Positions 47,090 to 59,400 of a stretch of DNA of 64,000 bases are shown piece after piece. The position numbers and the translations under genes are program-made. The first letter of the stretch is position 1. The number at the start of each line of letters is the position of its first letter. This DNA is from Zingiber officinale (Eukaryota; Streptophyta; Magnoliopsida; Zingiberales; Zingiberaceae), in contig NC_056004.1 in NCBI RefSeq assembly GCF_018446385.1, positions 30,200,492-30,264,491 on the forward strand. Reading direction: 5' to 3'. A model generated the notes under the pieces. It worked only from the letters and a program-made list of their open reading frames with translations. It did not search any database and had not been told where the DNA came from.

Positions 47090-49551
47090 TGATACTGTGA
47101 GTAAGGTGAGACCCCCGAAGTTAGATTCAACATCAAGAAAATCAGCTGATGTGACAATCAAAGTCACAATGAGGTCAATTGTCAGGTCGTATCGATATTA
47201 TGTTGAAATAAGTCTAGTGTTACCGCCGAGTGCTCTGGCTGATCGAACATGCTAGCACATTGCTCGGCTGGATCAAATTCTATGTTTAAATATAGTGGTC
47301 GAGTGCAAAATGACTTCCCGACATAAAGTCCGAACAGACATATTGTCTAAGTGGATTCCGAAGCCCCAATATAAACCCCGATCAATCTAAAGGTTGATCG
47401 TGTTAGGACCAAAAGTAGCTAGAGGGGGGGGGGGGTGAATAGCTCGTCGCGTGCCCGTTGTTCGACGTTGCTTGTTTCTTCTAAGATGTGCAGTGGAAAT
47501 ACAAAGAAACAATCACACAACGCTAACACGGTTGGTTTACTTGGTATCCACCTCACAAGAGGTGACTAGTCCAAGGATCCACACCACGCACGCACCCTCC
47601 ACTATGAAAACACTCATTTTCGGTAACTACCGAGGGCGGAGAAGCCCTACAAGACTCTCAGTACAAGAAGAAAGGAAAGGGAAACAAAATACAAGCGCAA
47701 AGCTTACAATGAGTACAGAAAACCCTAACCCTAGCTTCTCTTCTTGCCTTTGATCCGCCTCTTGACTTGGAAAGCTTCCAAGATCCTTCAAGAACTGGCG
47801 ATCTGATCTTTGAGAGCGCTGTGGAGGAGTTGGCGAGAGATCTGGAGTGAATCGGTGAAGAGAGACCGAAGGAATCATGCGCCTGCGGCCTTTATCGACG
47901 CCAACGGTCGGATCTCGATCGATTCAAATGTTCCCAATCGATCGGGGAGGCTTTGGATCGATCCACAGATCGATCCAGAGCGCCTCTGTGCTCTGGGAAA
48001 AACGCCTGGATCGATCCATGGATCGATCCAGCGCTTATCGTGCGAAGCAGCCGCGTCCCAATCGATCCACTGATCGATTGGGACATCTGGATCGATCCAC
48101 GGATCGATCCAGAGGCTCTCTGTTCGTTAGGAAAGGCTTGGATCGATCCACTGATCGATCCAGTACTTGGTTTTTGCCCAAAACCAAGTCCCAAGCCTAC
48201 CAAACCAACACCCGGTCAACCTTGACCTGTTGGTACACCATGCCTAGCATCTGGTCACTCCTTTGACCTGCTAGGACTTCCCACCAAGTGTCTGGTCAAT
48301 CCCTTTGACCCACTTGGACTTTTCTATTCATGCCAAGTATCTGATCACTCCCTTTGACCTACTTGGACTTCCATCAGATGTCTGGTCAATCCCTTTGACC
48401 TATCTGTATTTCCTCGTGCCAAATATCCAGTCAATCCTTTGACCTACTTGGACTTCCCAACACCAGATGTCCGATCATCCTTGATCCATCTGGATTTTCC
48501 CTTGCCTGGCTTCACTCACCAGGGCTTTCACCTGGCTTCACTCACCAGGACTTTCACCTAGCTTCACTCACTAGGGTTTTCAATCTGCCTAGCTTCACTC
48601 ACTAGGACTTCCCTTCTGCCTGGCTTCACTCACCAGGACTTCCACCTACCTAACATCCCAGTTAGGACTTCCCAGTCAAGTATCCGGTCAACCTTGATCT
48701 ACTTGACTCTTCTTCAATCAGTTTCTTATTGTCAAACATCTAAACTCAAACCAAGACTCAGCTTGGTCAACCAGGTCAACCTTGACCTGAGGGATGTTGC
48801 ACCAACAGATCGGACCTTAGGGGCTCAGCTCTCCACTTCTCCAAATGCAAGACTTTCAATTTACATCCGTCCGACCCCAGTGCCAGTAGGACATACGGGG
48901 CTCAGCTATCCACTCATGGGCATAACCCTCAGCTTATATCCGTCTAGCCCCAATGTCGATCGGATAGGTTGGGCCCAGTTCCCCAGATGGGCATGACTCC
49001 TATTCTACAGTCGGTCAAACTCTCTTTAGGAGACAATGTTATTAAAGAATCATAAAACTTGTCAGGGAATATGTCATTACTCTGACATATGTATGCAATA
49101 GAGCATTCCTCCGCCTATAGGATGGCTGTCGTACATACTCCACCACTAACATACTTTGACACCAGACATTCTCTGCCACCTCATTAATACGGAGGTTATG
49201 AAAGGCGGTATAAAAAGGGATTCTTTTCATTGGCAAGGGAGGCTCAAGTACATGCACGAAGGCATACACATCCTCACACTGCGCATTTACATTATTGTTC
49301 ATCTTCTTCTTCACTTTTCGTTCGACTACTGCTCTGACTTAAGTGTTGGAGGGTCTGCGGCAGGGATTACTTCCCTGGTTCTTGCTCTAACGCTTCCGTT
49401 GGCTCTGTCTGTGGTGTGTGTAGGTCCACAACTCTTAGTTCCACGATTGCTTAGCGTCATCTTCTTCTAGCTCAGAGTCTTCTCCTAGTTAACATACAAG
49501 TCACTTTGACGCCACCCCTAGCCAGTGCACTATCTCTCCCGCTTTTAGACA
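47090..49551 (+). repeat. Element F 5' LTR, split by solo LTR G
   Basis: The LTR pieces are 47090-47400 and 48813-49551, about 1050 bp together. A TATA box, CGGTATAAAAAGGGA, is at 49206-49220. Confidence 0.82.
47401..48807 (-). mobile_element. Solo LTR G of the element A family, 1407 bp
   Basis: In minus orientation it matches the LTRs of element A from TGTTGGTGCAACATCC (at 48807) to CCTAACA (at 47401), with a perfect TSD GATCG (47396-47400, 48808-48812). It has its own version of the GATCGATCC palindrome array (47925-48165). It is clearly more diverged than the two LTRs of A are from each other. Confidence 0.95.
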
Positions 49552-49559
49552 AAATGAAA

Positions 49560-49575
49560 TTTGGCGCTATCTGTG
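49560..49575 (+). promoter_or_regulatory. Primer-binding-site-like sequence of element F
   Basis: TTTGGCGCTATCTGTG lies 8 nt after the 5' LTR and resembles the TTGGCGCCGTCTGTGG sequence common in plant gypsy elements of the Tat/Athila group. Confidence 0.7.
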
Positions 49576-49599
49576 AAAACTTTGCTTGAATATGAAATA

Positions 49600-50690
49600 T
49601 AGAGATGGAAGAGGTTGGATGACTCACCACCGTCACCTTATCACGAGAAGACTTAGAGCTGCTGATAACAGCCCGAGTGCAAAAGTTACTGTATCAATAA
49701 CAAGAAGCAGCATCCAAGGGTCCTTTACCAAATGACCCAGCTGCATTGATGATGAGCCCTCATAGCGAACGAGGGACCTGAGTGAAAGGCCGAATTGGGT
49801 TCTGACCAATTCCTCCTCCACCAATGACTAACTTCAGGTGAGCACCTGCACAGTCGATTAATCTTCCACACATGCCCTCATCTCCGATAGCATACCACCG
49901 GGGCATGTTTCATATGCCTTTTGAGGGTGTGGGTTAAGAGGAGAGGCTCCAAGGATCATCTTATGAAAATGCACCCACTCGGGATACCTGAAAGGGGAAA
50001 GCTTCAATGGCTAGTAGCTCCCCTGAGCGGATAAGTATGTCATTCTCATAGGAAATTTTGGAAGATAGGCTATCGAGTCATTTCCGACCATTAGCGATCG
50101 AAGAGTATGGAGGAGCGATCGACCCAAATGACCATCTACTCAAATTCGAGAACGCAATCATCCTCCATCAATACATGGATGGAGTTAAGTGTCAAGTGTT
50201 CCTTAGCACCCTTTCCAGCACGGCACAAAGATAGTTCATTCGATTCCCGGCTGAGCCTATTTGCTGCTTCAAAGATTTTTGCAAAGCTTTCTTACACCAC
50301 TTTTCCAGTAGCAAGAGATATCAAAAGACCAACCTAAATTTGTTCATGCTCAAACAAGAGGCTAAAGAATCCCTGTGAGCATACATCAGGCAATTCAACC
50401 AAGTGGCGCTAGATGTTCTGTCCATCACTCCCGAGATATTAATAAGCGCTTTCTCCCAAGGCCTTTTAGAAGGAGAATTTTTCTAAGGCCTCATTAGAAA
50501 GCCCCTAAAGGACTTCAACGACCTCTTGAAGAAAGTGGTAAAATACATTAATGTAGAGGAAACTCAGGCCGCTCGGAAGGTGGTAACTGTTTCTACTCCG
50601 ATCGATCAAGCCGGTCGGAAACCACTACCACCTCCAGAACACCCTAGAAATTCCCGCCCAAATCTTCCGCTAGTCTGGGAATAAATGACC
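49600..50690 (+). pseudogene. Gypsy-type Gag, decayed (element F)
   Basis: The plus strand reads as Gag with many stops. 'EEYGGAIDPNDHLLKFENAI' (about 50101) is the hallmark of plant gypsy Gag ('Y.G..DP..HL..F...M'). CQVFLSTLSSTAQ, FKDFCKAFLHHFSSS, LNLFMLKQEAKESL, AYIRQFNQVALDV and AFSQGLLEGEF follow. Most stops are TAG or TGA where the family has Gln, Arg or Trp, as expected from C-to-T decay of methylated DNA. No protease or reverse transcriptase follows. Confidence 0.82.
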
Positions 50691-51129
50691 GTGCGAGAAG
50701 TGGATCAGTCACTGCCTGAAAATTATGAACATTTTTGTGACTACCATCAATCTTCTCATTATGCTACCAATGAATGTCATTAGTATCCCAAGATTCTCTG
50801 TCGAATGATCAAGTCAGGAGAAGTGAATAAAGGATCATCCTCGCTCTCCTTCCAACAAGCTCCTTCAAGAACATAGTAGGAAGGCCTAGAAGAGCCACGG
50901 ATCGGACATCTAATTGGCATCTGCACAAAAAATATGATCAACATCCTCAAGTAGGAGCTGATTGGCAATTAAAAGCTGAGTGGTAAATTCAATCGACAAC
51001 TCGGCCATATCGAGTGGCTCATCCATCCATACGCGGTAGCTTGAGATTATCTGCTCAGGCCAACTCGATAGATAAGTCTAAAATTTAGATTTTATATTTT
51101 AAAGTTTAAAATATATCCCTATTTTTAGC

Positions 51130-54100
51130 AATGCAGAAACTTAGTTCTTCAAGGTATTCGGGGTCATATATCGTGCCTCCAGACTCTCGTGCCAACAGAC
51201 CGAGTTATAACTGAGCTTGCTCTCGCAACTGTTCTAGACTCTCGTGTCACTCAACCGAGTTAAAAACGAGTATGCTCTTATGCCCGTCCTAGACTCTCAT
51301 GCCGATCGACCGAATTATAAGCAAGCATGCCCTTACGCCCATGTTCCAAGGCATTCAGGCCATACATTGTGCCTCCACTCTCCAAGGTATTCGGGTCAAA
51401 CACCGTGCCTCCAGACTCTCATGTCAACCAACCGAGTTATAAGCAAGCCTGCTCTCATACCTATCTAAGACTCTTGTGCAGCTCGGCCAAGTTATAAGCG
51501 ATCATGTCCTTACGCCCATGTTCGAAGGCATTTAGGTACACTGTGTCTCCACTCTCCAACTCCAGACTTTCGTGCCAACTGGCCAAGTTATAAATGAGCA
51601 TGTTCTCATACCTATCCTAGACTCTCGTGTCGCTCAGCCAAATTATAAGTGAGTATGCTCTTGCACCCCTCCTAAACTGTTGTGTCGATCGGTCGAATTA
51701 TAAGCGAGCATGCCCTCACGCCCATGTTCTAAGGAATTTAGGTCATACATTGTGCCTCAACTCTCCAAGGTATTCAGGTCATATACCGTGCCTATAGACT
51801 CTCGTGCCAACCAGCCAAGTTATATGTGAGCCTGCTCTAGCGCCTGCCCCAGACTCTTGTGTCACCCGGTCAAGTTATATGCAAGCCTGCTCTCGTACAT
51901 GTCCGAGACTCTTATGCCGTCCGACCGAGTTATAAATGAGCATGCCCTCACACTTATGTTCCAAGGCATTCACGTCATACACTGTGCCTCTACTCTCTAA
52001 GGCATTCGGGTTATACACGGTGCCTCCAGATTCTCATGCCAACTAGCTGAGTTATAATCAAGCCTGCTCAAGTGCCTGTCCCAGACTTGTGCCGCTCGAC
52101 CAAGTTATAAGCGAGCATACTCTCACGTCCGTCCCAGACTCTCGTGACGACCGGTCAAGTTATAAGCGAGTATGCCCTTATGGCTATGGTCCAAGGTATT
52201 CAGGTCAGATACTGTGCCTCCACTCTCTAAGGTATTTGGATCATACACCGTGCCTCCAGACTCTCTTCCCAATCGAACGAGTTATAAATAAGCTTGCTCT
52301 CATATCTGCCCCAGACTCTTGTGTCGCTTGGCAGAGTTATAAGCGAGCTTGATCTTGCGCTTGTCCCAGACTCTCAAGTCGATTGACCGAGTTATAAGCG
52401 AGTATTCCCTCATGCCCACGTTCCAAGATATTTAGGTCTTACATTGTTCCTCCACTCTCCAAGACATTCAGGTCATACACCGTGCCTCCAAACTCTCGTG
52501 TCAACCGACCAAGTTATAAGCGAGCCTACTATCACGCTTGTCCCAGACACTCGTGCTGACCAGCGGTGTTATAAGAGATCATACCCTCATGCCCAAGTTC
52601 CAAGGCATTCAGGTCATACTGTGCCTCCACTTTCAAAGGCATTCGGGTCATATACCATGCCACCGGACTCTTGTGCCAACTAGCCGAGTTATAAGTGAGT
52701 ATGCTCTTATACCTATCCTAAACACTCCTAACGCTCACCCAATTATAAGCAAGAATGCTCTCGCGCCCGTCCTAGACTCTCATGTTGACTAACCGAGTTA
52801 TAAGCGAGCATGTCTTCGACCCATGTTCCAAGGTATTTAGGTTATACACTGTGCCTCCACACTCCAAGGTATTCCAGTCATACACCGTGCCTCTAGACAC
52901 TCATGCCAACCATCTAAGTTGTAAGCGAGTCAGACGGTGAACACATGGCATCTCTAGTGTAATGGTCAGGGATCAATTCTCAGGAATTGACGACCTGGGG
53001 TTTACCCCACTATGCGTCTGATGTCTGTGTACCTGCATGTACCTCCCTCTATATCCATGAGGTCGACACTGGGGGGCCGTTAATGTAGCGGATATACATT
53101 TATAAGTGAGTATGCTTTCATGCCTATCCTAGACTCTCATGCCACTTGGCCAAGTTATAAGTGAGTCTGCTCTCGCGCTGTCCTAGACTCTCATGCTGAC
53201 CGACCGTGTTATAAGCGAGCATGCCTTCGCATCCATGTTCCAAGGAATTTAAGTCATACACTATGCCTCCACTCTCCAAGACATTTGGATCATATACCGT
53301 CCCTCCAAAGTCTCGTGCCAACTAACCAAGTTATAAGTGAGCCTGCTTTGGTGCTTGTCCCAGACTCTCGTGCCACTCAGTCGAGTTATAAGCGAGTCTT
53401 CTCTCGCGCCCGTCCCAGACTCTCGTGCTGACCGACTGAGTTATAAGTGAGCATGCCCTCGCGTTTATGTTCTAAGGCATTCAGGTCATATATTGTGTCT
53501 CTACTCTCTAAGGCATTATAGTCATATACCGTGTCTCCAGACTCTCATGCTAAAGTGATGAGTTATAAGCGAGTCTGCTCTTATCCTTGTCCCAGACTCT
53601 CATGCCGCTTGATCGAGTTATAAGCAAGCCTCATCTCGTACCTGTCCCATACCCTCATGCCAACCGACCATGTTATAAGCGAGCATGCCCTCGTGCTCAT
53701 GCTCCAAGGCATTCAGGTTATATACTGTACCTCCACTCTGCAAGGCATTCGGGTCATACACCGTGCCTCAAGACTCTCATGCCAACGGGCGGAGTTATAA
53801 GTGATCCTGCTCTCCTAAACGCTTGTGCTGCTTAACCGAGTTATAAGCGAGCCTGCTCTCACACCCATCCCAGACTCTCGTGTTGATCGGTCGAGTTATA
53901 AGCGAGCATGCTCTTGTGCCCATGTTCCAAGACATCCAGGTCATACACTTTGCCTCCACTCTCCAAGACATTCGGGTCATACACCGTGCCTCCAGACTCT
54001 TGTACCAATCGATCGAGTTATAAGCGAGTCTACTCTTATGCTTGTCTATACTCTAATGTCGCTCAGCCAAGTTATAAGCAAGCATGCTCTCACGCCTATC

Positions 54101-55620
54101 CCAGACTCGTGTCGATCGACCGAGTAATAAGCGAGCATGCCTTCGTGCCCATGTTCCAAAGCATTTAGGTCATACACTATGCCTCTACTCTCCAAGGCAT
54201 TTGGGGTCATACACCCTACCTCTAGACTCTTGTGCCAACTGGTCGAGTTATAAGCGAGCATAGTCTCTTGCTTGTCCCACACTTTCATGCTCTCGCACCT
54301 TCATGCCCATGTTCTAAGGTATTCAGGTCATACACTATGCCTCCACTTTCTAAAGTATACAGGTCATGCACCATACCTTCAGATTTTCATGTCAACCGAC
54401 CAAGTTATATATGAACCTGCTTTCACTCCTGTCCCATATTCTCATGTCGACTAGCCGAATTATAAGTCAGTCTACTCTCGTGCCGATCGACCAAATTATA
54501 AGCGAGTCTCCTCTCTTGCTTGTCTCAAACTCTCGTGTTGTCCAATCGAGTTATAAGCAAGCTTGTCCTCGCATTTGTTTTCAGATTCTCATGCCAACCA
54601 CCAAGTTGTAAGCGAGCATGTTCTCGTGCCTGTTCCAGACTCTCATGCCACTTGTAGAGTTATAAGTAAGTCTGCTCTCACGCCCATTACTCTCATGCCG
54701 CTTGATCAAGTTATAAGTGAGCCTGCCCTCGCCCATGTCCCAAACTCTCATGTCGCCCGGCTGAGTTATCAGCGAGCCTACTCCCACATCTATCCCAGAC
54801 TGTCGTGTCGATCGACTAAGTTATAAGCGATCCTACACTTGCGCTTGTCTCAAACTCTCACACTGTCTGGTTGAGTTATAAGCTAGCTTGTTCTCACACT
54901 TGTGTTTCAGACTCTCATGTTGCTCGGTTGAGTTATAAGAGAGTATGCCCTCATGCCCATGCCCCAAACTCTTGTATAGCCTAGTAGAGTAATAAGCAAG
55001 CATGCTCTCGCGCCTGTCCCAAACTCTCGTGCTGACCGATAGAGTTGTAAGCGAGCCTGCTCTCATGCTTGTCCCAAACTCTCATGCCGGGCCGACCGTT
55101 TTACAATCGAGCATGCTCTCATGCCTGTCCCAGACTCTCGTGTTGACCGGTACAGTTATAAGAGTGCTTGCCCTTGCACCTGTTCTAGTCTCTCATGTTG
55201 CTTTGCCGAGTTATAAGCGAGCCTGCTCTCGCGTCTGTTCTAGACTCTCGTGTTGACTAGCTGAGTTATAAGCGAGCCTGCTCTTACACTTGTCCCAGAC
55301 TCTCATGCCGATAGATTGAATTATAAACAAGCCTGCTCTCATGCTCGTCTCAGACTCTCGCACTATCTGGTTGAGTTATAGGTGAGCTTTCCCTCACATT
55401 TATGTTTCAGAATCTCGTTCCGCTCGACCGATTTATAAGCTTGCATGCCCTCGTGCCGCCTGACTGAGTTACAACCGAGCCTACTCTTGCGCCTCTCCCA
55501 GACTCTCGTGCCATTCGATCGAGTTATAAGCGAGCATGCTCTAGCGCCTATGTCACCTACTCTCATTCCATTTGGCTGAGTTATAAGCTAGTCGACTCTT
55601 GCGCCTGTTCTCAACTCTCA
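51130..55620. repeat. Large degenerate tandem array in element F
   Basis: Roughly 55-65 bp units are built from 'CCAGACTCTCGTGCC', 'GACCGAGTTATAAGCGAG' and 'CATGCTCTCGCGCC'. In the first half (51130-54400) they alternate with longer units containing 'CATGTTCCAAGGCATTCAGG' and 'CATACACCGTGCCTCCA'. Units differ at many positions. No reading frame is conserved. A SINE interrupts it at 52935-53095. Tandem arrays in untranslated parts of plant Tat-type gypsy elements are known and can seed satellites. Confidence 0.92.
52935..53095 (+). mobile_element. SINE, copy 3, inside the tandem array
   Basis: An A-box-like TAGTGTAATGGTC and B-box-like GGGATCAATTCTC are followed by TGTGTACCTGCATGTACC, CTCCCTCTATATCCATGAG and GGGGGGCCGTTAATGTAGC. 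The array sequence resumes on both sides; similar TTGTAAGCGAGT / TTATAAGTGAGT flanks may be a target duplication or simply the array period. Confidence 0.82.
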
Positions 55621-55737
55621 CCACAACTGCAATTCAAATGGGCAAGGCTCCTAGCATAAAACTTGAATGGCAGAAATGGGATCGAGTGTCCAAGCCAATG
55701 ACACTAAAGAACACATGTGTCTAGTCAGTCGAGTTTA

Positions 55738-55772
55738 CAACCTCTTTCGACTAGACTTAAAGGGGAGGCTAG
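55738..55772 (+). promoter_or_regulatory. Polypurine tract region of element F
   Basis: CGACTAGACTTAAAGGGGAGGCTAG... lies next to the 3' LTR start (TGATACGACG, 55773). The same block precedes the LTRs of the neighbouring element at 59387 and 61736, showing the two elements share internal sequence although their LTRs differ. Confidence 0.78.
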
Positions 55773-56840
55773 TGATACGACGAGTAAGGTGGAACCTCCA
55801 AAGTTGGGTTCAACGTTAAGAAAGTCAGTTAATATGCCAGTTAAAGTCAAGATGGGGTCAACTCTTGGGTTGTATCAATATCATGTCAAAATAAGTCTAG
55901 TGTTACCACTGAGTGCTCTGGCGATCAGACCAAAAGGTCAATTAGACATGCTGGGCACATCGCTCAGTTGGACTGAACTCTATATTCAAGTATAGCGGTC
56001 AAGTGCAAAATGAACCCTCGACATAAAGTCCAACCGAACATATTGTCTAAGTGGATTCTAAAGCCCCAACATAAACCCGGTCAACCCAAAGGTCAGTCGG
56101 ACCTTAGGAGCTCAGTTATGTACTTTTCTAAATGCAAGACTCTCAATTTACATCTGCCCGGTCCTAGCGCTAATTGGATTTATGGGGCTTAGCTCCCCAC
56201 TCATGGGCATGACCCTCAGCTTACATCCGCTTGACCCCAACGCCGGTTGGATAGTCAGGGCCTAGTTCTCCACATGATCATGACTCCTAGTCAATATTCA
56301 GTCGACCCAGAGCCAATCGGACTCTCTCTAGGAAACAACATTGTCAGAGAATTATAATAACCTATCAGATAATATGTCATTACTCTGACATATGTATGCA
56401 ATGGAGTATTCCTTCGCTTATAGAAAGGCTATCATACATATTCCACCACCTGACATACTTTGACACTAGATATTCTTTGACACTTCATTAATGCAGAGGT
56501 TATGAGAGGGGGGTCCTCTCCGTTAGTGAGGAAGACTTAGGTACATGCATAAAAGTATACACATCCGCACACTTGTACATTTACATTATTGTTCTACTAT
56601 TCATCTTCCTCTTCACTTTTCGTTCGGCTACTATTTTGACTTGAGCATTGGAGGACCTACGCCAAGGATCCCTACACTTCCATTGTCTCTGTCTGTGATG
56701 TCCGTAGGTTGCAGCTCTTAGTTTCAGAATTTCTTAGCACTATCTTCTTCCAACTTAGAGTCTTCCTCAGTCAACATACAAGCCACCTCGATGTCACCCC
56801 TTAGACAACGTGCCATCTCTCCTATTTTCAGACATGATCC
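55773..56840 (+). repeat. Element F 3' LTR
   Basis: It is homologous to the 5' LTR but, where the 5' copy has GGCGGTATAAAAAGGGA, it reads GAGAGGGGGGTCCTCTCC (56505-56525), so the TATA box is missing here. The LTR pair is clearly diverged, so the insertion is old. Confidence 0.82.
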
Positions 56841-56939
56841 ACCATTTTGAATCTGAAAAATTTGCCACTAGTTCTATAGTTATCATGCACTAACTTTCTC
56901 TTAACTCATTTCCTGGTCAGGCCTCCAGAACACCTCCCG

Positions 56940-57815
56940 GTTGGGATTCCAGACTCTCGCCCCAGCGCGAGTTATAAGTGACAATGCTCTCACGCCCAAC
57001 GATCGACAGGTCGGGTCCCAGACTCTCGCCCCAGTGCGAGTTATAAGTGAGCATACTCTCACACCTCTAGACTCTCGCTCCAGTGCGAGTTATAAGTGAG
57101 CATATTCTCACACTTCCAGACTCTCGCCTCAGTGCGAGTTATAAGTGAGCATGCTCTCACGCCCAACGATCGGCAGGTCGGGTCACAGACTCTCGCCCCA
57201 GTGCTAGTTATAAGTGAGCTATGCTCTCACGACCAACGACCATCCAGGTCGGTGTTCCAGACTCTCACCCCAGTGTGAGTTATAAATGAGCTATGCTCTC
57301 ATGACCAACGACCGTCCAGGTCGGTCTTCCAGACTCTCGCCTCAGTGCGAGTTATAAGTGAGCATGCTCTCACGCCCAACGACCGGCAGGTCGGGTCCCA
57401 GACTCTCGCCCCAGTGCGAGTTATAAGTGAGCATGCTCTCACGCTTCCAGACTCTCATCTCAGTGCGAGTTATAAGTGATCATGCTCTCACGCACAACGA
57501 CTGGCAGGTCGGTGTCTCAGACTCTCGCCCCAGTGCGAGTTATAAGTGAGCATGCTCTCATGCTTCCAGACTCTCGCCTCAGTGCGAGTTATAAGTGATC
57601 ATGCTCTCATGCTTCCAGACTCTCGCCTCAGTGCGAGTTATAAGTGATCATGCTCTCATGCCCAACGACCGGCAGGTCGGCGTCCCAGACTCTCGCCCCA
57701 GTGCGAGTTATAAGTGAGCATGCTCTCACGCCCAACGACCGGCAGGTCGGTGTCCCAGACTCTTGCCCGAGTGTGAGTTATAAGTGAGCATGCTCTCACA
57801 CCTAACGACCGGCAG
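56940..57815. repeat. Tandem array with three short hairpins per unit
   Basis: The core unit, about 47 bp, is ACTCTCGCCCCAGTGCGAGT, then TATAAGTGAGCATGCTCTCA. Many units add ACGACCGGCAGGTCGG, giving about 69 bp. Within a unit CTCGC/GCGAG, GAGCATGCTC and CGACC/GGTCG can each pair. About 15 units are present, closer to each other than those in the array of element F, with which they share TTATAAGYGAGCATGCTCTC. Confidence 0.9.
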
Positions 57816-59270
57816 GTCGGTGCTCACCGCTCACTCGCAGCTCTGCCCGTCACTCATCACGCTCACCGCTTCACTCGCCGCTCTGCTCAGCACTTATCAT
57901 CCACGTTTCACTCATCGCTGTTGCCAGATCGACGCTCACCACTTCACTCGCCGCTCTGCTAAGCATTTATCATTCGCGTTTTGCTCATCGTTGTTGCCCG
58001 GTCGGCGCTCACCGCTTCACTTGCCTCTCTGCCCGGCACTCATCATACTCACTCGACGCTCTGCTCGGCACTCATCGTTCGCGTTTCACTCACCGCTCAT
58101 TGGCAGCTCTGCCCGACACCCATCAAACTCACTCTGCTCGTCGCTCTGCCTGACACTCGCCATTCACATTTTGCTCATCGCTACTGCTTGGCCATTGGCT
58201 CGGCCACTCACTGGTACCACACGGCTACTCCCTTTACGCTGATCGACCTATCGCTTGAAGGCTTTCTTGGTTGTGCACTCGGCATCGCGTGCCCGTTCTT
58301 ATTCTACTCGGTAGGCATTCTCTATTTCCGGAGCGATATTTTTTGATTGCCAGGTCGCGACTTACTGTCACTCGGTCGGCACTCGCTCGGTCGCACTCAC
58401 GACTTTACGCGTCCATCATTCTCTTTATTATCCAGTCGTGCTTTATGGTCGCTCGGCCAGCACCTTCTCGGTCGTGCTCACGACTTTATGCGGTCATCAT
58501 TCTCTCTATTTGCCCGGTCGTGATTTATTATAGCTCGGTCCGCGCTCGCTCGGTCGCGCTCATTACTTCGCGCGTCCATCATTCTCTCTATTTGCCTAGT
58601 CGTGATTTATCATAGCTCGGACCACGCTCGCTCGGTCGCGCTCACGACTTCGCGCATCCATCATTCTCTTTATCTTCCTGGTCGCGATTTATTGTCGCTC
58701 GGTCGGTAGTCTCTCGATTGCGCTTATGGCTTTACTCGTACTGGTCGCGATTTACTCAAACGACATTTTTTCGGTCGCTCTTACAAATTTACTCGTCCTG
58801 GTCGCGATTTACTGTCACTTGGTCGACATTTTTCTCAATCGCGCTCACAGCTTCGCTTGTCCATCCTTCTCTCTATTGCCCGGTCTACCTTTTTTTCGGT
58901 CGCTTGGTCGTGATTTATTGTCGTTCCATCGTGCACTCGACATCGCTTGCCCATCGTCTTTCGACTCGCTCGACATTCTTGATCACTCGGTCGATACTTT
59001 TCGGTCGCCTGGTATTGATTGTTGCTCGATCGTTTTACTCAACAGCTCTCGACCGTCTTCTCGATATCGTTCGACATTCGCCAGATCGCGCTTTCGACAT
59101 TCGTTCGGTATTTCTTTTGCCGCACGATTGGCACTTATCGCTCTGTCCCACATTTGTCTCCCGGTCGACACTCATTTTTTACTTCTCGCTCAGTAATCGC
59201 CCGATCACTCTGCTTAGCATCGCTTGATCACCCGCTCGATATCGCATGATTTCTTGCTCTGCATTGCCAC
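57815..59270. repeat. Degenerate tandem repeats of element H, second and third blocks
   Basis: From 57815 to 58330 'CGCTCTGCCCGGCACTCATC' and 'GCGTTTCACTCACCGCT' variants repeat. From about 58330 to 58740 an 81-82 bp unit repeats ('GCTCACGACTTCGCGCGTCC', then ATCATTCTCTCTATTTGCC; ATCATT occurs at 58415, 58496, 58578 and 58660). Looser copies of GGTCGCGATTTA continue to about 59270. No frame is conserved. Confidence 0.85.
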
Positions 59271-59400
59271 AGCTACTTGTCCGATGTTATATGACATACC
59301 TTGCGATATGACTTTGTATTCAGTAGTGGTTCTATTTTTTATTTGCTGGGTCTAGTCAGTCGGACTTGCGCCTCCTTCGACTAGACTTGAAGGGGAGGCT

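Larger units (their letters stand above)
47090..56840 (+). mobile_element. Element F: gypsy-derived, non-autonomous, with tandem repeats in place of pol
   Basis: Two homologous LTRs (47090-49551 with a nested solo LTR; 55773 to about 56834-56840) enclose a decayed Gag region and about 4.5 kb of tandem repeats. ACCAT flanks both ends (47085-47089, 56841-56845). The right LTR edge is a few bases uncertain, because the usual terminal CA is at 56834 while the flank match starts at 56841. The primer-binding-site-like sequence and the Gag type indicate a Ty3/gypsy origin. Confidence 0.8.
56847..59400 (+). mobile_element. Internal region of element H (gypsy-derived), repeats only
   Basis: There is no LTR on the left side of this element and no gag. 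Three blocks of tandem repeats (56940-57815, 57815-58330, 58330-59270) end in the shared polypurine tract (GACTTGAAGGGGAGGCT, 59384-59400). The left limit is not defined; 56847-56940 is non-repetitive. Confidence 0.65.

Noticed and set aside
57784-59227. ORFs of 114-169 aa, Ser/His/Leu-rich
   Set aside because: They follow the tandem repeats of element H in several frames and show no conservation of frame between units.
51130-59270. Possible CRISPR-like array
   Set aside because: Repeats are degenerate, spacers are not unique sequences of equal size, there are no cas genes, and this is a plant transposon interior.
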